From: Epiperipatus broadwayi | Taxonomy: Eukaryota > Onychophora > Udeonychophora > Euonychophora > Peripatidae | Direction: 5' to 3' | DNA: 64,000 nucleotides | Assembly (NCBI GenBank): GCA_028023455.1 | Contig: JAQFVV010012424.1 | Location: 850,001-914,000, forward strand | Shown: positions 49,271-61,227 of the stretch, piece by piece | How positions within the stretch are numbered: position 1 is the first letter of the stretch | Layout of the letters: the number at the start of each line of letters is the position of its first letter | Made by a program: the position numbers and the translations under genes | The notes under the pieces: model-generated | The model's database searches: none | The model's input: only the letters and a program-made list of their open reading frames with translations | What the model was told of the DNA's origin: nothing

Positions 49271-51137
49271 TTGAAAATTATTATGTTAGTAACACAAACT
49301 AGGAGAATTGGGTCATGTGATATATGACTTGATTTTTCTTTTCTTTTAGTTTATTGAAAACAAATTTTTTTGAATAGTAATGAATATTATTCTAATGATT
49401 TTCATTAGATGTGCAATAAGCTAAATTTTTTTTAATTCTCAGTAGCAATTAATTAATAATTTTGTTAAGGAATACATAATCATCTAATCTTTTTAAGTTG
49501 TCAGTATTCATAGGTCTCAAATTATTATCAGTGTTAAGCCAGCTAATTATTCCAGATTTGTAAAGACAGCATCAGATAACAGTAGTTTATACCATATGTA
49601 AGTTCTATAAAATGTCTCTTATTTATAAATTTGTTTTGTGTTTTTAGATATTTTTTAAATTTCTCATTCACTGTTAGCTATCACCTCATTTCAAACTATA
49701 ATGTATATTGCTAATTTAATACATTACCATGAGTAATGAATTTTATACTTTGTCTTTTATACAATTTGTTTTGATTATCTGTTATTTACGATCAAAAATT
49801 TATAGTACTGACTTTTGGTTTGTCACATGTTCTGGTTTTCTTAGAAGAAATAAATTCCCTAATATTTTTATTAAGTGTAATATTTTTCTTCTTCTGATAT
49901 TTCATAATTTTTTAAACTTTGTGATAATTTATCAGTGTAATTTGTGAATACTAATAATCTATAGACATTAAAAAAAAATTCATTTTAAAATAATATATAA
50001 AATATTTTATATAAAACACTTTTATTATAATCTAAGGAATACCAAAAGCCAAAGAAAATTTTTGTGAACCATAATAATTCAACTATTAATTTCAAAAATA
50101 GTGATTAAATTAATTAATTTATGGACAGCCTCCATTTTTATTTTATCCAACCAAATTGTAGTTGAAGAAAAAAAATAATTTTTGGTTTTTAGTGCATTAT
50201 TTTGCAAATTAAATAAAAGCATTTTTTTTTATAAAATGTTTTCCATATATATTATTTTGCTAATTTTTGCAATAGACTTTTGTAACTATTTATATTCAAA
50301 CTTAAAGCTAAAAATAAACAGTGACGTTGCATTTCTAGGTTTTGAAATGAAATCCACATGTATTAAAATTCATTTACAGAAATTTTTATGTTTATGAAGG
50401 TGACATTTTTTTCCATTCATTTTTTTTTATATATAAATGCTTTTTTAGTGAACTTTCAGTGAAAGCATCTTTTTTAAAATATATATATTGTCATCTTGTG
50501 CACATGACTCAGAGCTTACAGAATCTATATCGTGCATTTGCATTTTGAAATTCAATCCACCAATACTGTTATGACTATCACTGTCATATGGCATTGTCAT
50601 TGATACTTAACATGTGTACAAAATTTGAAGAAAATCCATTCGATAGAAATAAGTTAAAATTGGTTACAAAGTTTGACAATTAATTTAAATAAAAGTGTTT
50701 ACAAAGTCATTGTATGTAGCTATGTATTTTGTTTCAGTGATTTTAACTTTATAAACTGCTATTTTTTTTACCCCTCATTGAGCAACATGATTATTATTTA
50801 AATAACCTTAAGAATTTACAGAAAGTATATAAATGTAATCTTAAAATGCTCATATCCTGCACCATCAGGTGATTTTAATTGTTATTGTCCATAATTAATT
50901 ATTATCTATATTAAAAAATAAAAATTATGTTGAAGGTATTAAACAAATGATATTTATTACTAATATATTTGTTTTTTTTTTTAAGAATTATTTATTTATA
51001 ATTGGTGTCATTTTATTTTTTAAAAAAGTTATTTTAATAAATAAATATTCAAAAATTAAAAGTTATTCGTATAAATATTACTTTAATACATATGTATGTG
51101 TGCATATATGTTGTGTTATTATTATTTCTCTTTTAAG
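49271..51137. other. Intron sequence, nothing firm
   Basis: A segment near 50.49-50.68 kb (ACATGTGTACAAAATTTGAA and neighbours) looks less AT-biased and may be part of a dispersed repeat; otherwise nothing recognised. Confidence 0.4.
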
Positions 51138-51319
51138 TTGATTATCCTACAGTAATGGGCTTTGAACCTCTTGTTAATCAGCGCCTTCTTCCTCCAACTT
51201 TTCCTCGGTATACCAAAATAAAATCTAGGGAAGAAGCTATTGAATATTTATTAGGATTATCAACTCGTTTAAAATCATTGTGCAATATTGTATCACTCAA
51301 TTCTTTTCACTCAGTGCTG
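51138..51319 (+). CDS. NAA35: NAA35 exon h
   Basis: A 182 nt exon. After the split Ile codon it encodes [40 protein letters not shown] and STRLKSLCNIVSLNSFHSVL. Human NAA35 has [20 protein letters not shown] and PRYAKIIKREEMVNYFARLI here. The acceptor is TTTTAAG and the donor is CTG|GTAAGC; it exits in phase 0. An internal ATG at 51155 is not a start. Confidence 0.95.
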
Positions 51320-52312
51320 GTAAGCTATATATTTATATTTTTTTATATGAGAGTATATGTAGGAATGTCAGCTATTTATGAAATATAGGATTTTTCAAAG
51401 AAACATTTTTGTAATGAATAGTGTGAAAAATTTTCTGGTTTATTCATTGAATGTATTTATTAATCAGCTTTCATTTATGTCTCTAAAAATGATATTATTT
51501 TTATCAAATACTACTTCTGTAAGGTATTGAAATGAATTATTAATTTCAATAAAAAATTTTTTTTTTCTCTAAGCAATCAAAGTGATATGCAAATTTTTTT
51601 TGTTTTTTTTTTAAAAAAAACCTGAAATGAGTTGGTCAAAAAAGAGCTAAGTTTTGTATAAAATCAGGTTTTTTTAAAATCATTTCTGACTGGATTCTTT
51701 TTTTATGCAGACTTATCAAACCTCTACTATGTTTAATGAATAGAAATAAAAGAAAGGAACATCACCAGCTAGCTATATCTAACCTGGAATACTTGGATTA
51801 TTCCAAGTAACTCCTGTGAAAATGCAGAACAACACTCATTTCAGATAGTACAGATGGAATTTGTAAAAGCGTATAATCCCATGTGAACTATTAATATTTA
51901 TCAGAAAGAAGAAATAAATGACAGTTATTTTGTTTTGTAAGTTTTACATAAAGACTGTTTGAATTTTATCCTAATTATTTTGACTTTATATTTAACATTT
52001 ATAATCTGGATATTATGTATAGAAACTGTTGGTTTTAAAAAGGAAAAGAGAAAAAAAATTTTGCTCTGTTATTATATATGTTACGTTATATAAATTATTA
52101 CTGTAAAAGGAAAGAGTAAGAAATAATGATAAAATATAAAATGCAATATAAGAGTCATAGATCACATGACCCTATTCTCTTAAGCTTGTAAGTTATAAAC
52201 AATGAGGATTGGCAATTCCTCAACAAGCTTTGTGATAAATGCTTAGCCAGAGCCAGCATTTAAAATATCTGTCAGGAATCCCCCCCCAACCCCTGACCAT
52301 GGTTTCGTGCTT

Positions 52313-52335
52313 TGGCACTTCTCAGAGAGGTGCCA
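52313..52335. other. GC-rich hairpin
   Basis: TGGCACTTCTC and GAGAGGTGCCA pair with one wobble around a single A, in an island of higher GC (52255-52350) that also has a C8 run. Origin unknown; possibly the end of an old transposon. Confidence 0.4.
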
Positions 52336-52534
52336 GGGTCCAGTCTTAAATAATCATAGTTAGTGATATAATTATATCCATCATGTCCATTCATTCATAG
52401 TTAACTGTATATTTGATTAGTGAGAATTAAATTTTATGTGGATGAATTTATATTATATGCAGTTGTTTGTTCACTGTCAAATAGTTACATATATTTTCAT
52501 CCATATGGGAGAATAGATTCCTATCTAGTTTTAA

Positions 52535-52725
52535 TAAATTAGGGATTGGTATTGGAACAAGCCATTCCTGTATTTATTGTAGTTATATTGAATTAGGATT
52601 AGGATCAAAAGTCCATTCATTATAGCTGTTGTTATATAAAGATAGTGGCTGTGATTTATTGAATTAGGATTAAGATCTAAAAAGACCATTCCTTATAAAT
52701 ATTGTTATAATGATAGTGTTGATAC
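52535..52725 (+). repeat. Short tandem repeat, about 70 bp unit, three diverged copies
   Basis: Each unit has a TTAGGATTA(G/A)GAT-like start, a CCATTC segment and TTGTTATA followed by ATAGTG. Low divergence between units 2 and 3. Confidence 0.55.
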
Positions 52726-55045
52726 CTATCCCATTTAGAATATATGTATGTGTTGGCAATAGGAAACATGAATATGTGTGTAGTGTTTTAAGTCTATTGA
52801 AGTTGGAGTTCACAATATAACTTATAAGAAATAACTATTATTGTACTGAAAAATCTGCTAATTCATGATATAAATGTAACTTTTTATCTTTGGTAGGTTA
52901 CTTGTTATCAAATAATAATTAAAAAAAAAAAAAAGAAATAATTACAAATGATTGAATACTTAAGCTTTGGCAAAATTACTCATTAATAGCTATTAGTTAA
53001 TCCATTTTAGTAATAACTCATTCTAATCATTCTAATCTGTTCAGGGGGAAAAGACTGTGCAGTAAAGTTATTTGCTGAATTTATGGACAACACAACTTGT
53101 TAATTCTTTTTTTTTTGTTAAAAATAATTATCATTACTATGTCTAAAAAATCATTAATAGAAAACTACAAGAAAATATAGATTTGGAGCTTCATGTGGGG
53201 CAATAATTGCCTACTTGAATAATCAATTAATTTTTACAATAAGTTTCTTGTTAAGCAAGTCCAGTGAAAGTTAGAAAGAAAAAAATTAAAGATATTCATT
53301 GAAAAAAACATTTTAAAATCATTAATTGTAGAAAAATTAAACTTAATTTTTCCAGAAGTTGATGGAACTTGTGCATGCTTAGTACATATGGGTTTTACGC
53401 TATTTTAAATTGAAGCTGATGGCCATTAATTTCAAGAAAAACTGTGGTGCTGCATTAAGTACATAATAATTGTTAAAAGTTATTAATTCAAAATTTATTC
53501 ATAAATCATGAAGTTTGATATTAAGTTTAAAATAGGAATCTTATTAATATATTTATCATAATCTTTATGAACTTTAAATTAAAATAACATAAAAATACTT
53601 ACTGATCATATTTCTTTTACCTTTTTTTGTAAACATCAGAATATTTCATTTTTAATTTGAGACTCATCTATGAAAACACATTTAGTGGTATGTGTGTATC
53701 TTTTTTTTTTAATATAAATATAGATTATATAATAATTTGTTTTCAAATGTTTTTTAATAATAACATTAATAAATAATTTGCAAATAAAAGTATACATTAA
53801 TAACTGCATTTAACAATTTATATATATAGACTTGTTGCTATAAATTGCTGACAAACCTTTTTGTTTTTATGTATATGTAATGACAACTCATTTTATTTTT
53901 TGGAGAATAAATTATTATTTAAAATATGATTATTAGTATCTATACTTACCCTCTAAGAATCTATCAGTTTTTTCTAAAATGTTCAGTTTGTAGAAGTTTT
54001 CTGTGGTTTCTTTTTTCTACAAAAGGTTTTTTTTTTTTATAAAAATAGCTTTTACAAAAAATTAATTGGTAAAAAAACTATATGACTTAAGAGTTATTTT
54101 GAAAATAATATTCTAATGGAAATTGAATTTTCTATTAACTGATATGTGATATACATGTATATTACATCTTATTTTTTCAGTGCGTTACAAGAATTGACAA
54201 AATAAAGTTAACAATAGCTGCTTTGTCAGATGAACCATGGATTGACATGAAAATAGTAATACTTTTAAATATACAAATACGAAAAATGTTAATAAGGACA
54301 ATAATATATTTGATAAACTAAAAAAAGAATGCAGTTCACAATAAATATCTGAAAATTGATAATCCTAATTGGAATGAGTGATATAGTTATTTTTATTTTT
54401 ATTTTCAACTTAATGCAATGTTAGTTTATAATTCAGGACTTTGATTTTTTTTTTTTTTTTAAATGCTAATTTTTTTTAGAAAGGCTATTTTTAATAGATT
54501 ACACTTTATTGTTAAATGTTACTGAACTTTATAAAGATTAGCAGATCCAAAAACAATTAAAAAGTGAATGAAAAAATTAATTAGTAAATGTTTTTTTATG
54601 ACTATGACCTAAAAATATTTTAAGATATTAAAATTAATAATTACAATACTGTTTTTACATTGTATTTATTTTCAGTAGAACTTAAGACACAACCAGCATA
54701 AAAAGTTATTAAAAAATAAGTTTAATATTCCTAACATTTTTGTAAAATATATTTCAATATTGAAATTAATATTAAATTAAAAAATTAATTATTTAATATT
54801 ATTTAAATTTTTAGCTCCGTGTGAATGCCTTAAAATGGAAGGGAGATATATAATGAAGAATAAAAAGATTATTGTATATTAACTAGATATTTATGTACTT
54901 TATCTGGCAAAATCATTATTCAGGTTGGCTATTACAATAGCAGTTGTTGGATAGTTGAAGGAAATGTACAAATTATGATTTTATTTGTAGTTTAAAAGCT
55001 GAAGATTAAACCACTAAGAGTCTTTAATGTTTTTTGTTTATAAAT
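52726..55045. other. Intron sequence, nothing recognised
   Basis: AT-rich, long T runs, no supported ORF or duplicated segment. Confidence 0.45.
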
Positions 55046-55238
55046 AATATCTTTTTCTGATTACAATGTTTTATTATTAGAGAATTTTAATTCTATATAT
55101 AATTAAAGTTTATTTTTGATTAAGTGCTGAATATTTTTTTTGTGTGTAGATTGTTTAACATTTATGATGAAAACAGTCTTTGTCTCCTGTATGAGATCCG
55201 GGAAAATATTACAGTATTAAGTAATCAAAATGGGAAAT
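55046..55238 (+). repeat. Dispersed repeat copy with exon-like segment
   Basis: Matches 61029-61227 in the same orientation. A pyrimidine-rich tract and TGTGTGTAG precede an open stretch (RLFNIYDENSLCLLYEIREN after the AG). In this copy the frame stays open to 55312; in the other it has a stop. No homology recognised. Confidence 0.6.
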
Positions 55239-55454
55239 GCTTTGCTGTGTCTCAAATCTATATATGTAGAAGAATAGGAGTTTCAGTTAAAAAAATTCTA
55301 TTTCTAAATTAATTTTGAAAATTTTGCTAATTTAATTTTATATTAAATGTGTGTTATAAAAGAGCAGCTGCAGGTATATATGCACACACACACGAATTGC
55401 TAAAATAATTTGTAAAGGAGATATTTATTTATATAGCGCGATGTATATAAATTG

Positions 55455-55887
55455 TAATAAACTAAAGATTAGCATTTCAAGCTAATGTACATGTGCTTTT
55501 GTTAATAATAAATGAATACTTTCATTTCCAACACAAGATAAAGTCTTTGCAAAAGAATAGAATGAATCCACCTATTCTTTCAACCAAATGCTTAAGTATG
55601 GGCAAATATTAAGTACTGGAAATGAAAGTGTGAAGATAAACCAATCACTTTAAATTACTCTTTACCATGTCTGAACGAATGACGTCTACAAAATTTTTTA
55701 GAATTTACGACACGTCATTCTTAAGATTTGCCCATACTTAAGCATTTGAGTTGAAAGAATAGGTGGATTCATTCTATTCTTTCGCAAAGACTTTATCTTG
55801 TGTTGGAAATGAAAGTATTCATTTATTATTAACACTCATAAAAAAGCGCATGTACATTAGCTTGAAATGCTGATCTTTAGTTTATTA
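55455..55887. mobile_element. 433 bp foldback MITE with about 160 bp arms
   Basis: Left arm 55455-55613 and right arm 55720-55887 are inverted copies (TAATAAACTAAAGAT outside, GCTTAAGTATGGGCAAAT inside). A unique spacer of about 106 bp lies between them. A few substitutions and short indels separate the arms. Confidence 0.85.
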
Positions 55888-56010
55888 AAATAATTTGTAT
55901 TTACTAAAAATAATGTAAATTTTTTAATAAAAAAAAACATACTTTATAAATAAATTCCTTATCTTTTATGTAAGATTATTTTTAAAACTTTGTAGAACAA
56001 TACTTAATCT

Positions 56011-56549
56011 AAACATCACATGATCACCATTCTTACACTAACACATAATTGTTATTAAACAAGGAAAACTACTGTATGGAGAGTTTTGCCTTGTTTAATA
56101 ACAATTATGTGCTAGTATAAGAATGGTGATCATGTGATGTTTAGTGGTTTAACACCAATCCTGCCTAATAGGATAGTGGTGGCTACGGTTGTTAAAGAGC
56201 CAAAGATACCAAAATGTATAGGTGCTGAACTGAGTTCAGACCCATATGACTATAAGCTATTGAGCTTATATTGAAAATATTATAGTGTTTTCAATTTCAT
56301 TCTCATGGTTTTGTAGTTAAATACAGATAAAAGGTGGCTGCTGGAGGGTTGCATTAGATCCTAAGATGTAGGTGCAGTGCTCTCAGATCCAAGGTTCCTC
56401 ACTGACAATGGCCACAAGTCAAAAACTAGTCTGGAGATATTGGATGAGTAGGCACTAGATAGGGATTTTATGCACAAGCCTTCTGGCATCCATTGATTAC
56501 TCTGGTTGGCACAGGGTGGCACTACTGTATAGAGAGTTTTGCCTTGTTT
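56011..56549 (+). mobile_element. Foldback family copy E (539 bp)
   Basis: Flanked by AATACTTAATCT at 55999-56010 and 56550-56561 (perfect 12 bp). The first about 140 bp form an inverted repeat: the ATCACATGATCACCATTCTTA end reappears inverted near 56125-56148, around a central ACTGTATGGAGAGTTTTGCC. The body then runs to GAGAGTTTTGCCTTGTTT. The minus-strand ORF over 56361-56564 is a chance reading of the repeat. Confidence 0.85.
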
Positions 56550-56561
56550 AATACTTAATCT

Positions 56562-57984
56562 CAAAATAAAATTTTAATCTGTTGTAATAACAAAATCTAA
56601 AAGTTAAGATTGTTAAGATAGACTTGTATGGGAATTAGTACGAAATATAAAAATGTTCTATTTAAGTAGTTAAAAAAACCTGACTTTAATTGATTAAAAA
56701 CCTGGCTTATTAATTAATTAAAAACCTAACTATTTTAATTAATTAATGTTTGACCTTTTTTTTAGAGTATGCTTTAATTTAGAAAAAAATTTAACTATAG
56801 AAGAAATTCTCTCTTCTTTTATTGAGAGAGTTGACAGTTTTAAATTAAGTCTTAATTTTAGAATAAGTATTATTATTGTAGAATAATTCGATTCTCTTTT
56901 ATCTCTTAGAATATTTAAAACCTAGTGATTTTTTTTAAGAAAACAAGTCTGAAGTTTAATCTGTCAGTAAAATCTTTTAAGAAAATTGTAATAATGTTTA
57001 AAATTAACCTTGTCTTTTAATTAGCATTAATCAATTTATTTTATATAAGTGTGATTTGAATTTAAATTTGCTGAACATTTTAATACTCTACATAATATGC
57101 CTTATATAAAAGTATTCATCTACTTGTATGTCTATGTACCTAAGATAAATCCATATGTAGACCATTGTTATAGGGTTTTTCTTTTACTTCACTGGGCTTA
57201 GCTAAGTATCTATGTGGTCGATATTATTATTATATTTTTTCTGGGTGCCTGGATCATCTACTGTCATTAGCACAGTCTATTTATCCTGCGTGGTTTGGCT
57301 TTGGTATAGTCAGTATGCCCACTTTGTTTATTATTGCTGTATATTGACAAATTCTTATCTGACCGTGCTGTTTTGGTCAAGCTCATATTCTTTTAAATTG
57401 GAGCTACCACTTGTTGAATCATCTACTCTGGTTTTTGCCTGGTAAACTTAGAAAAAGCTTATCATGCCTCTTATACTGAATAGCCCATTTTATTTTACCT
57501 ATAATTATTTGGTGGCTTAAATATTGCCACACACAGCTCTTTATCATCAGCACATATATGCATAGGCGTTCAAGGAGATAAATAGAATACCATCTTTCTT
57601 TATTAAAAGTCATTCACATATAGATTATACATCTTATTTTAGAAAATGCTATTAAAAAGATTATTTTAATCTTATTGAAGTAATTGAATTGGGGGAATCA
57701 ATTTAACGGTCAAAGCTGTCAGTAATAAAGTACTTTCTTAAGACATTTCTAGATGTAATATTAATTAATCTTATGATTTCTTTATTTTCATTTAAGTGTA
57801 ATAAACATTATTATTATATTAATTTGGCTGATGTTGGTTTACTCTGTCTGTCTATCAATTATTTAATAGTTATGAGTCTCATACACTAAGCTGAGTTAGT
57901 ATCAGGGACAGGTAATTTATTTTATCTCAGGATGCTCATCTTTGTTAGTGAATACCCAGTCACCCCAAATAAATTTCTAGGATG
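56562..57984. other. Intron sequence, nothing recognised
   Basis: Small ORFs at 57212-57445 and 57419-57613 overlap on opposite strands and show no conserved motif. Confidence 0.45.
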
Positions 57985-58122
57985 TAATATGATGTGATGT
58001 ACTCTGACTTCTCCTTAAACGGAGTCAGGAATCTCTCAGCAACTATGCCCAAAGAAACCTGTTAGCCACTTTACCTTCCCCTTCCATTCTCCACCCTAAG
58101 CTTTCCCATAATCTGCTCCATC

Positions 58123-58362
58123 TCATTTCCACAACATAATCTTTGTCAACTCTATGGCCTTTATATCTAAATCCCCTTTATTTTTTTCCAAACCTAGCAT
58201 AAAAACTAATAACCCACTTTCTGTATAATCACTTTGTTCATATTTATTCATCCATAACTTTATTATTTGTACTCTTTCTGCTTTCAAGCATTTACATTCA
58301 ATCAACAGATGGCTAATATTTTCTATGCCTTCTTTACACAATTTGCAGACTAAATCACCCAT
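58123..58362 (-). pseudogene. LINE C-terminal zinc knuckle fragment
   Basis: 79 codons with CKLCKEGIENISHLLIECKC, the CCHC knuckle found at the end of many AP-endonuclease LINE ORF2 proteins. Confidence 0.75.
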
Positions 58363-58706
58363 ATTTTTTCATTTACATGTATATTCTCTTGTTGCTAAAG
58401 ATCCTGTTCGAGCCTTAAACAATAACCTACTTTCCTTGCTATTATCATAAATTAACTCGCACCCAATGTTCCGCTTACTTCTATATATATTTAAACTCTT
58501 TTTACTCTTCGTACTAGTTCTCCATCTCTCCAACTCCCTATTCTTTATTAATGCATCTATTTTATTCCATTTCTTACCACTGTAACACTCCTAACACAAC
58601 CATCCCACCTTTTGTACAAGTATACTGATATAAATTCTTTATCCAAATCTTTTGCATACTGCATTACCTTTCTCACTCATCTTGTTGCCTGCCCTTTACT
58701 CGTAAC

Positions 58707-58967
58707 CTAATTAAATACTATTTTGGCTATTCTTTTACTATCCATAAACTGCAACCTACCAAACATTTTCATTTTACTTTTTGCATCTCTCATATAAAAA
58801 CTTGACTGTCCCATTTCTTCTTGAATTGCCCCCTTTGCTGTCCACACCTTTGCATCTAATGCATGTCTTCCTACTTCCCTTTGTACTTTTTCTAAGTAAT
58901 CTAATATCCCTTTACTAATACATAACACACCATTACCATATGTTAACCCTGCTACTGCAACTCCCAT
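58707..58967 (-). pseudogene. LINE RT thumb/connection region
   Basis: 86 codons: VAGLTYGNGVLCISKGILDY and LEKVQREVGRHAL. This corresponds to the LINE segment where a 'lTYG' and 'lq..qr...r' pattern is usual. It overlaps the previous fragment in another frame. Confidence 0.7.
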
Positions 58968-59287
58968 ACAATTCTAGCTACATTATATTTATTATATGAA
59001 AACACTGTTAATTTCTTTACCAAACCCTTTCTTTTCTTTGCTTCATTTACCAATTTTTTCTCCCATTCATCCAAGCAATTTTCCTGATTACTTAAGATGA
59101 TTCCCAAATAACTATATCTATTCACCACACTTAACTTTATATCCCCCAATAAAAATTCTACATCTTCTCTTTCCCCAGTATTAACCATCACTATATTTGA
59201 TTTTTCTTTGTTAAATTTAATCCCCATCTCTTTACCTACCTTTGCACATGTCCTCAGCATAGCTTTCATATCTTCTCTTCTGCACAC
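58952..59287 (-). pseudogene. LINE RT C-terminal part
   Basis: 111 codons containing MGIKFNKEKSNIVMVN (the GxxxNxxKS/T box after the YxDD motif) and SYLGIIL, as in non-LTR RTs. It follows the damaged FAD box by a frameshift. Confidence 0.75.
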
Positions 59288-59660
59288 AAAAAGATATCTG
59301 CAAAAAAAAGATCCGACAAAGTATATACTCCCTTGCCACCTATCCCTCTTCTTAGTCTTTCTATTGCTTTTTCCATTTCACTCAAATACAACAAAAACAA
59401 AATAGGTGACATGATAATAGCTTTACTTTTGCTCTATGCTCTAAATTCATTACCATCTCTGCTGTTCATCCATCTAAACCTCTTGCCTTTCCACTTTTCA
59501 ATTTCTTCCCTGCTTCATTCAGTTCATTTTTTGTAAACCTAATATTTCCATTACTAAATGCTTTCATGTTTTCTATCACTAATTCCTTCACATCTAACAT
59601 CTTTTCTATATCCATTACATACCTATTTAAGATTTTCTCTAATTCTTCTCTAGAGCTACA

Positions 59661-60164
59661 TTATATTCCCTCATCATCTAATAATACTATCTCTCTCTCC
59701 CCTACATTTTTCCTTTTAATGTAATTCCAAAATTTTTTACTCCCATCTCTAATATCCTTCAATAATTTACTATTCAACTTCATTCTCTCTCTATAATTAT
59801 CTATTTTAACCAACTTCTTCTTTTCTAGGTACTTTTCCCATTTAGCATTAATATCTTTTTCACTTTCTTTGTTTTTAATAGCGCACTTATATTCTCTGCA
59901 TGCTTTTTTCCTCTCTTTTACACTTTTACTAACTCTTATTTTTTTATTACTTTTATTCTTCTGCATATTCTCAACTAAAACCCTATTTGCCACTTTTTTT
60001 ATTTCATGACACCAGTTATTATACTCACCCCCAACTAACTGTTCCATGTTTTCTTCAATTTGTATTTTATTCTCTTCCAACTTATTCTTATCATTCAGTC
60101 TCCATCTACATCTTTCACTATTGTTTCTCCTTTTATTTCTATTCTCTATCACATTACTAACCAT
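59661..60164 (-). pseudogene. LINE linker between endonuclease and RT
   Basis: 167 codons, strongly basic and helical (many Lys/Arg/Glu), ending KKFWNYIKRKNVGEREIVLL and DDEGI. This is the usual segment before the first RT motif in AP-endonuclease LINEs. It is the longest open part of the element. Confidence 0.65.
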
Positions 60165-60169
60165 TTCTA

Positions 60170-60415
60170 TTACAATGAAGCTATGATCACTATTACATAA
60201 TCTCTCTTCATATCAAATACCTTAATTTTCCATACTTTACTCATTCCCTCTTTCTCTACCAATACATAATCTATTGTGTGAAATATGTTATTCCTAGACC
60301 ATGTGTATTGTCCCTCACAATTCACTCCCTGACAAAATTCCTTCAAAAACTGACTATTCTTATTAACTACATCGTCAATTTTTTTAATATGTCCATTCAT
60401 ATCCCCTATAACCAT
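60170..60415 (-). pseudogene. LINE AP endonuclease, C-terminal part
   Basis: 81 codons with GDMNGH (metal and catalytic Asp/Asn box) and YTWSRNNIFHTIDYVLV. The terminal SDH box appears as RDYV, so endonuclease activity is doubtful. Confidence 0.7.
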
Positions 60416-60578
60416 TATTCTTTCCCCCTTTTTAAAAAAACTCTATATCCTTAACTAGGCATTCATATATGCTACTGTTCCACTCCATTACAGTTTGACT
60501 ATCTCCAGTGGCTATATATACTATAACCACCATACATTTTTGTCTACCCAACCTTATTTCAAACTACCACAAATGTTT

Positions 60579-60671
60579 CACATGATCACATTTCCTATAC
60601 TAGCACATTGCATCCATTGATTACTCTGTTTAGCACAGGTGGCAATACTGTATGGAGAGTTTTGCTCTGTT
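60579..60671 (+). mobile_element. Foldback family copy F, minimal 93 bp form
   Basis: Flanked by TACCACAAATGTTT at 60565-60578 and 60672-60685 (perfect 14 bp). It holds only the two family ends: CACATGATCACATTTCC... on one side and CATCCATTGATTACTCTG...GGAGAGTTTTGCTCTGTT on the other. It sits inside the endonuclease region of the minus-strand LINE. Confidence 0.8.
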
Positions 60672-60726
60672 TACCACAAATGTTTTTGACATTTAGCAAT
60701 ATTTAAATATTTTTTCGATATAACAC

Positions 60727-60993
60727 CTATACCATCACACCTTTTTTTAAATTTTTTTTTTTATTTATACCCTGCCATACCAAATCTTCCAGAATAGGTT
60801 CTTCTTCTCTTAGATGTGTTTCCACTACTGGTAATACCTCAAGCTCTTCATTTTCAATTGCTTTGTTTAATTCCAGCCACTTTTCTGGTCTCCTACCACC
60901 TTGCATATTCAAATACCCAATTTTAACAATTTCTTCTTTCCTAACTACTCTTATAAATTCTTTCGATTCTTTCTTGTATAGTGGCGACCTCAA
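60727..60993 (-). pseudogene. LINE AP endonuclease, N-terminal part
   Basis: 88 codons with KIGYLNMQGGRR and an ETH motif, typical of the first half of exonuclease-endonuclease-phosphatase domains in LINEs. The frame is lost toward the C-terminal side. Confidence 0.7.
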
Positions 60994-61028
60994 GTGACAG
61001 CTACTTTTAACACATATGATATAGAGTA

Positions 61029-61227
61029 ATATCTTTTTCTGATTACAATGTTTTATTATTAAAGAATTTTAATTCTGTATACAATGAAAGTTTATTTTTA
61101 ATTAAGTGCCGAATATTTGTTTTTGTGTGTGTGTGTAGATTATTTAACATTCGTGATGAAAACATTCATTGTCTTCAGTGTGAGATCTAGGAAAATAATA
61201 CAATATTATGTAATCAAAATGGGAAGT
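61029..61227 (+). repeat. Second copy of the exon-like dispersed repeat
   Basis: Begins AATATCTTTTTCTGATTACA and ends AATCAAAATGGGAA like the copy at 55046. The GT tract before TAG is longer, and the would-be frame (RLFNIRDENIHCLQCEI) meets a stop. Confidence 0.6.

Larger units (their letters stand above)
57985..61015 (-). mobile_element. LINE with AP endonuclease, partial RT and C-terminal zinc knuckle; RT core deleted
   Basis: Minus-strand order from the 5' side: AP-type endonuclease start (60993-60727: IGYLNMQGG, VETHLREEE), a foldback insertion, endonuclease end (60415-60170: IGDMNGH, TIDYVLV; the usual SDH triad looks degraded), a basic linker (60164-59661), the RT entry KSGKARGLDG near 59490, then SPILFLLY and LSDLFFAD near 59400-59300 (catalytic box damaged), thumb/connection ORFs (59287-58952, 58967-58707), and a CxxC..H..C knuckle (58362-58123: CKLCKEGIENISHLLIECKC). 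RT palm motifs between KARGLDG and SPILF are missing, so there is an internal deletion, plus several frameshifts. The 3' UTR appears to extend to about 57985. The clade is not settled (CR1/L2/I-like architecture). Confidence 0.8.

Noticed and set aside
59208-59536. Two overlapping plus-strand ORFs
   Set aside because: Antisense to the minus-strand LINE.
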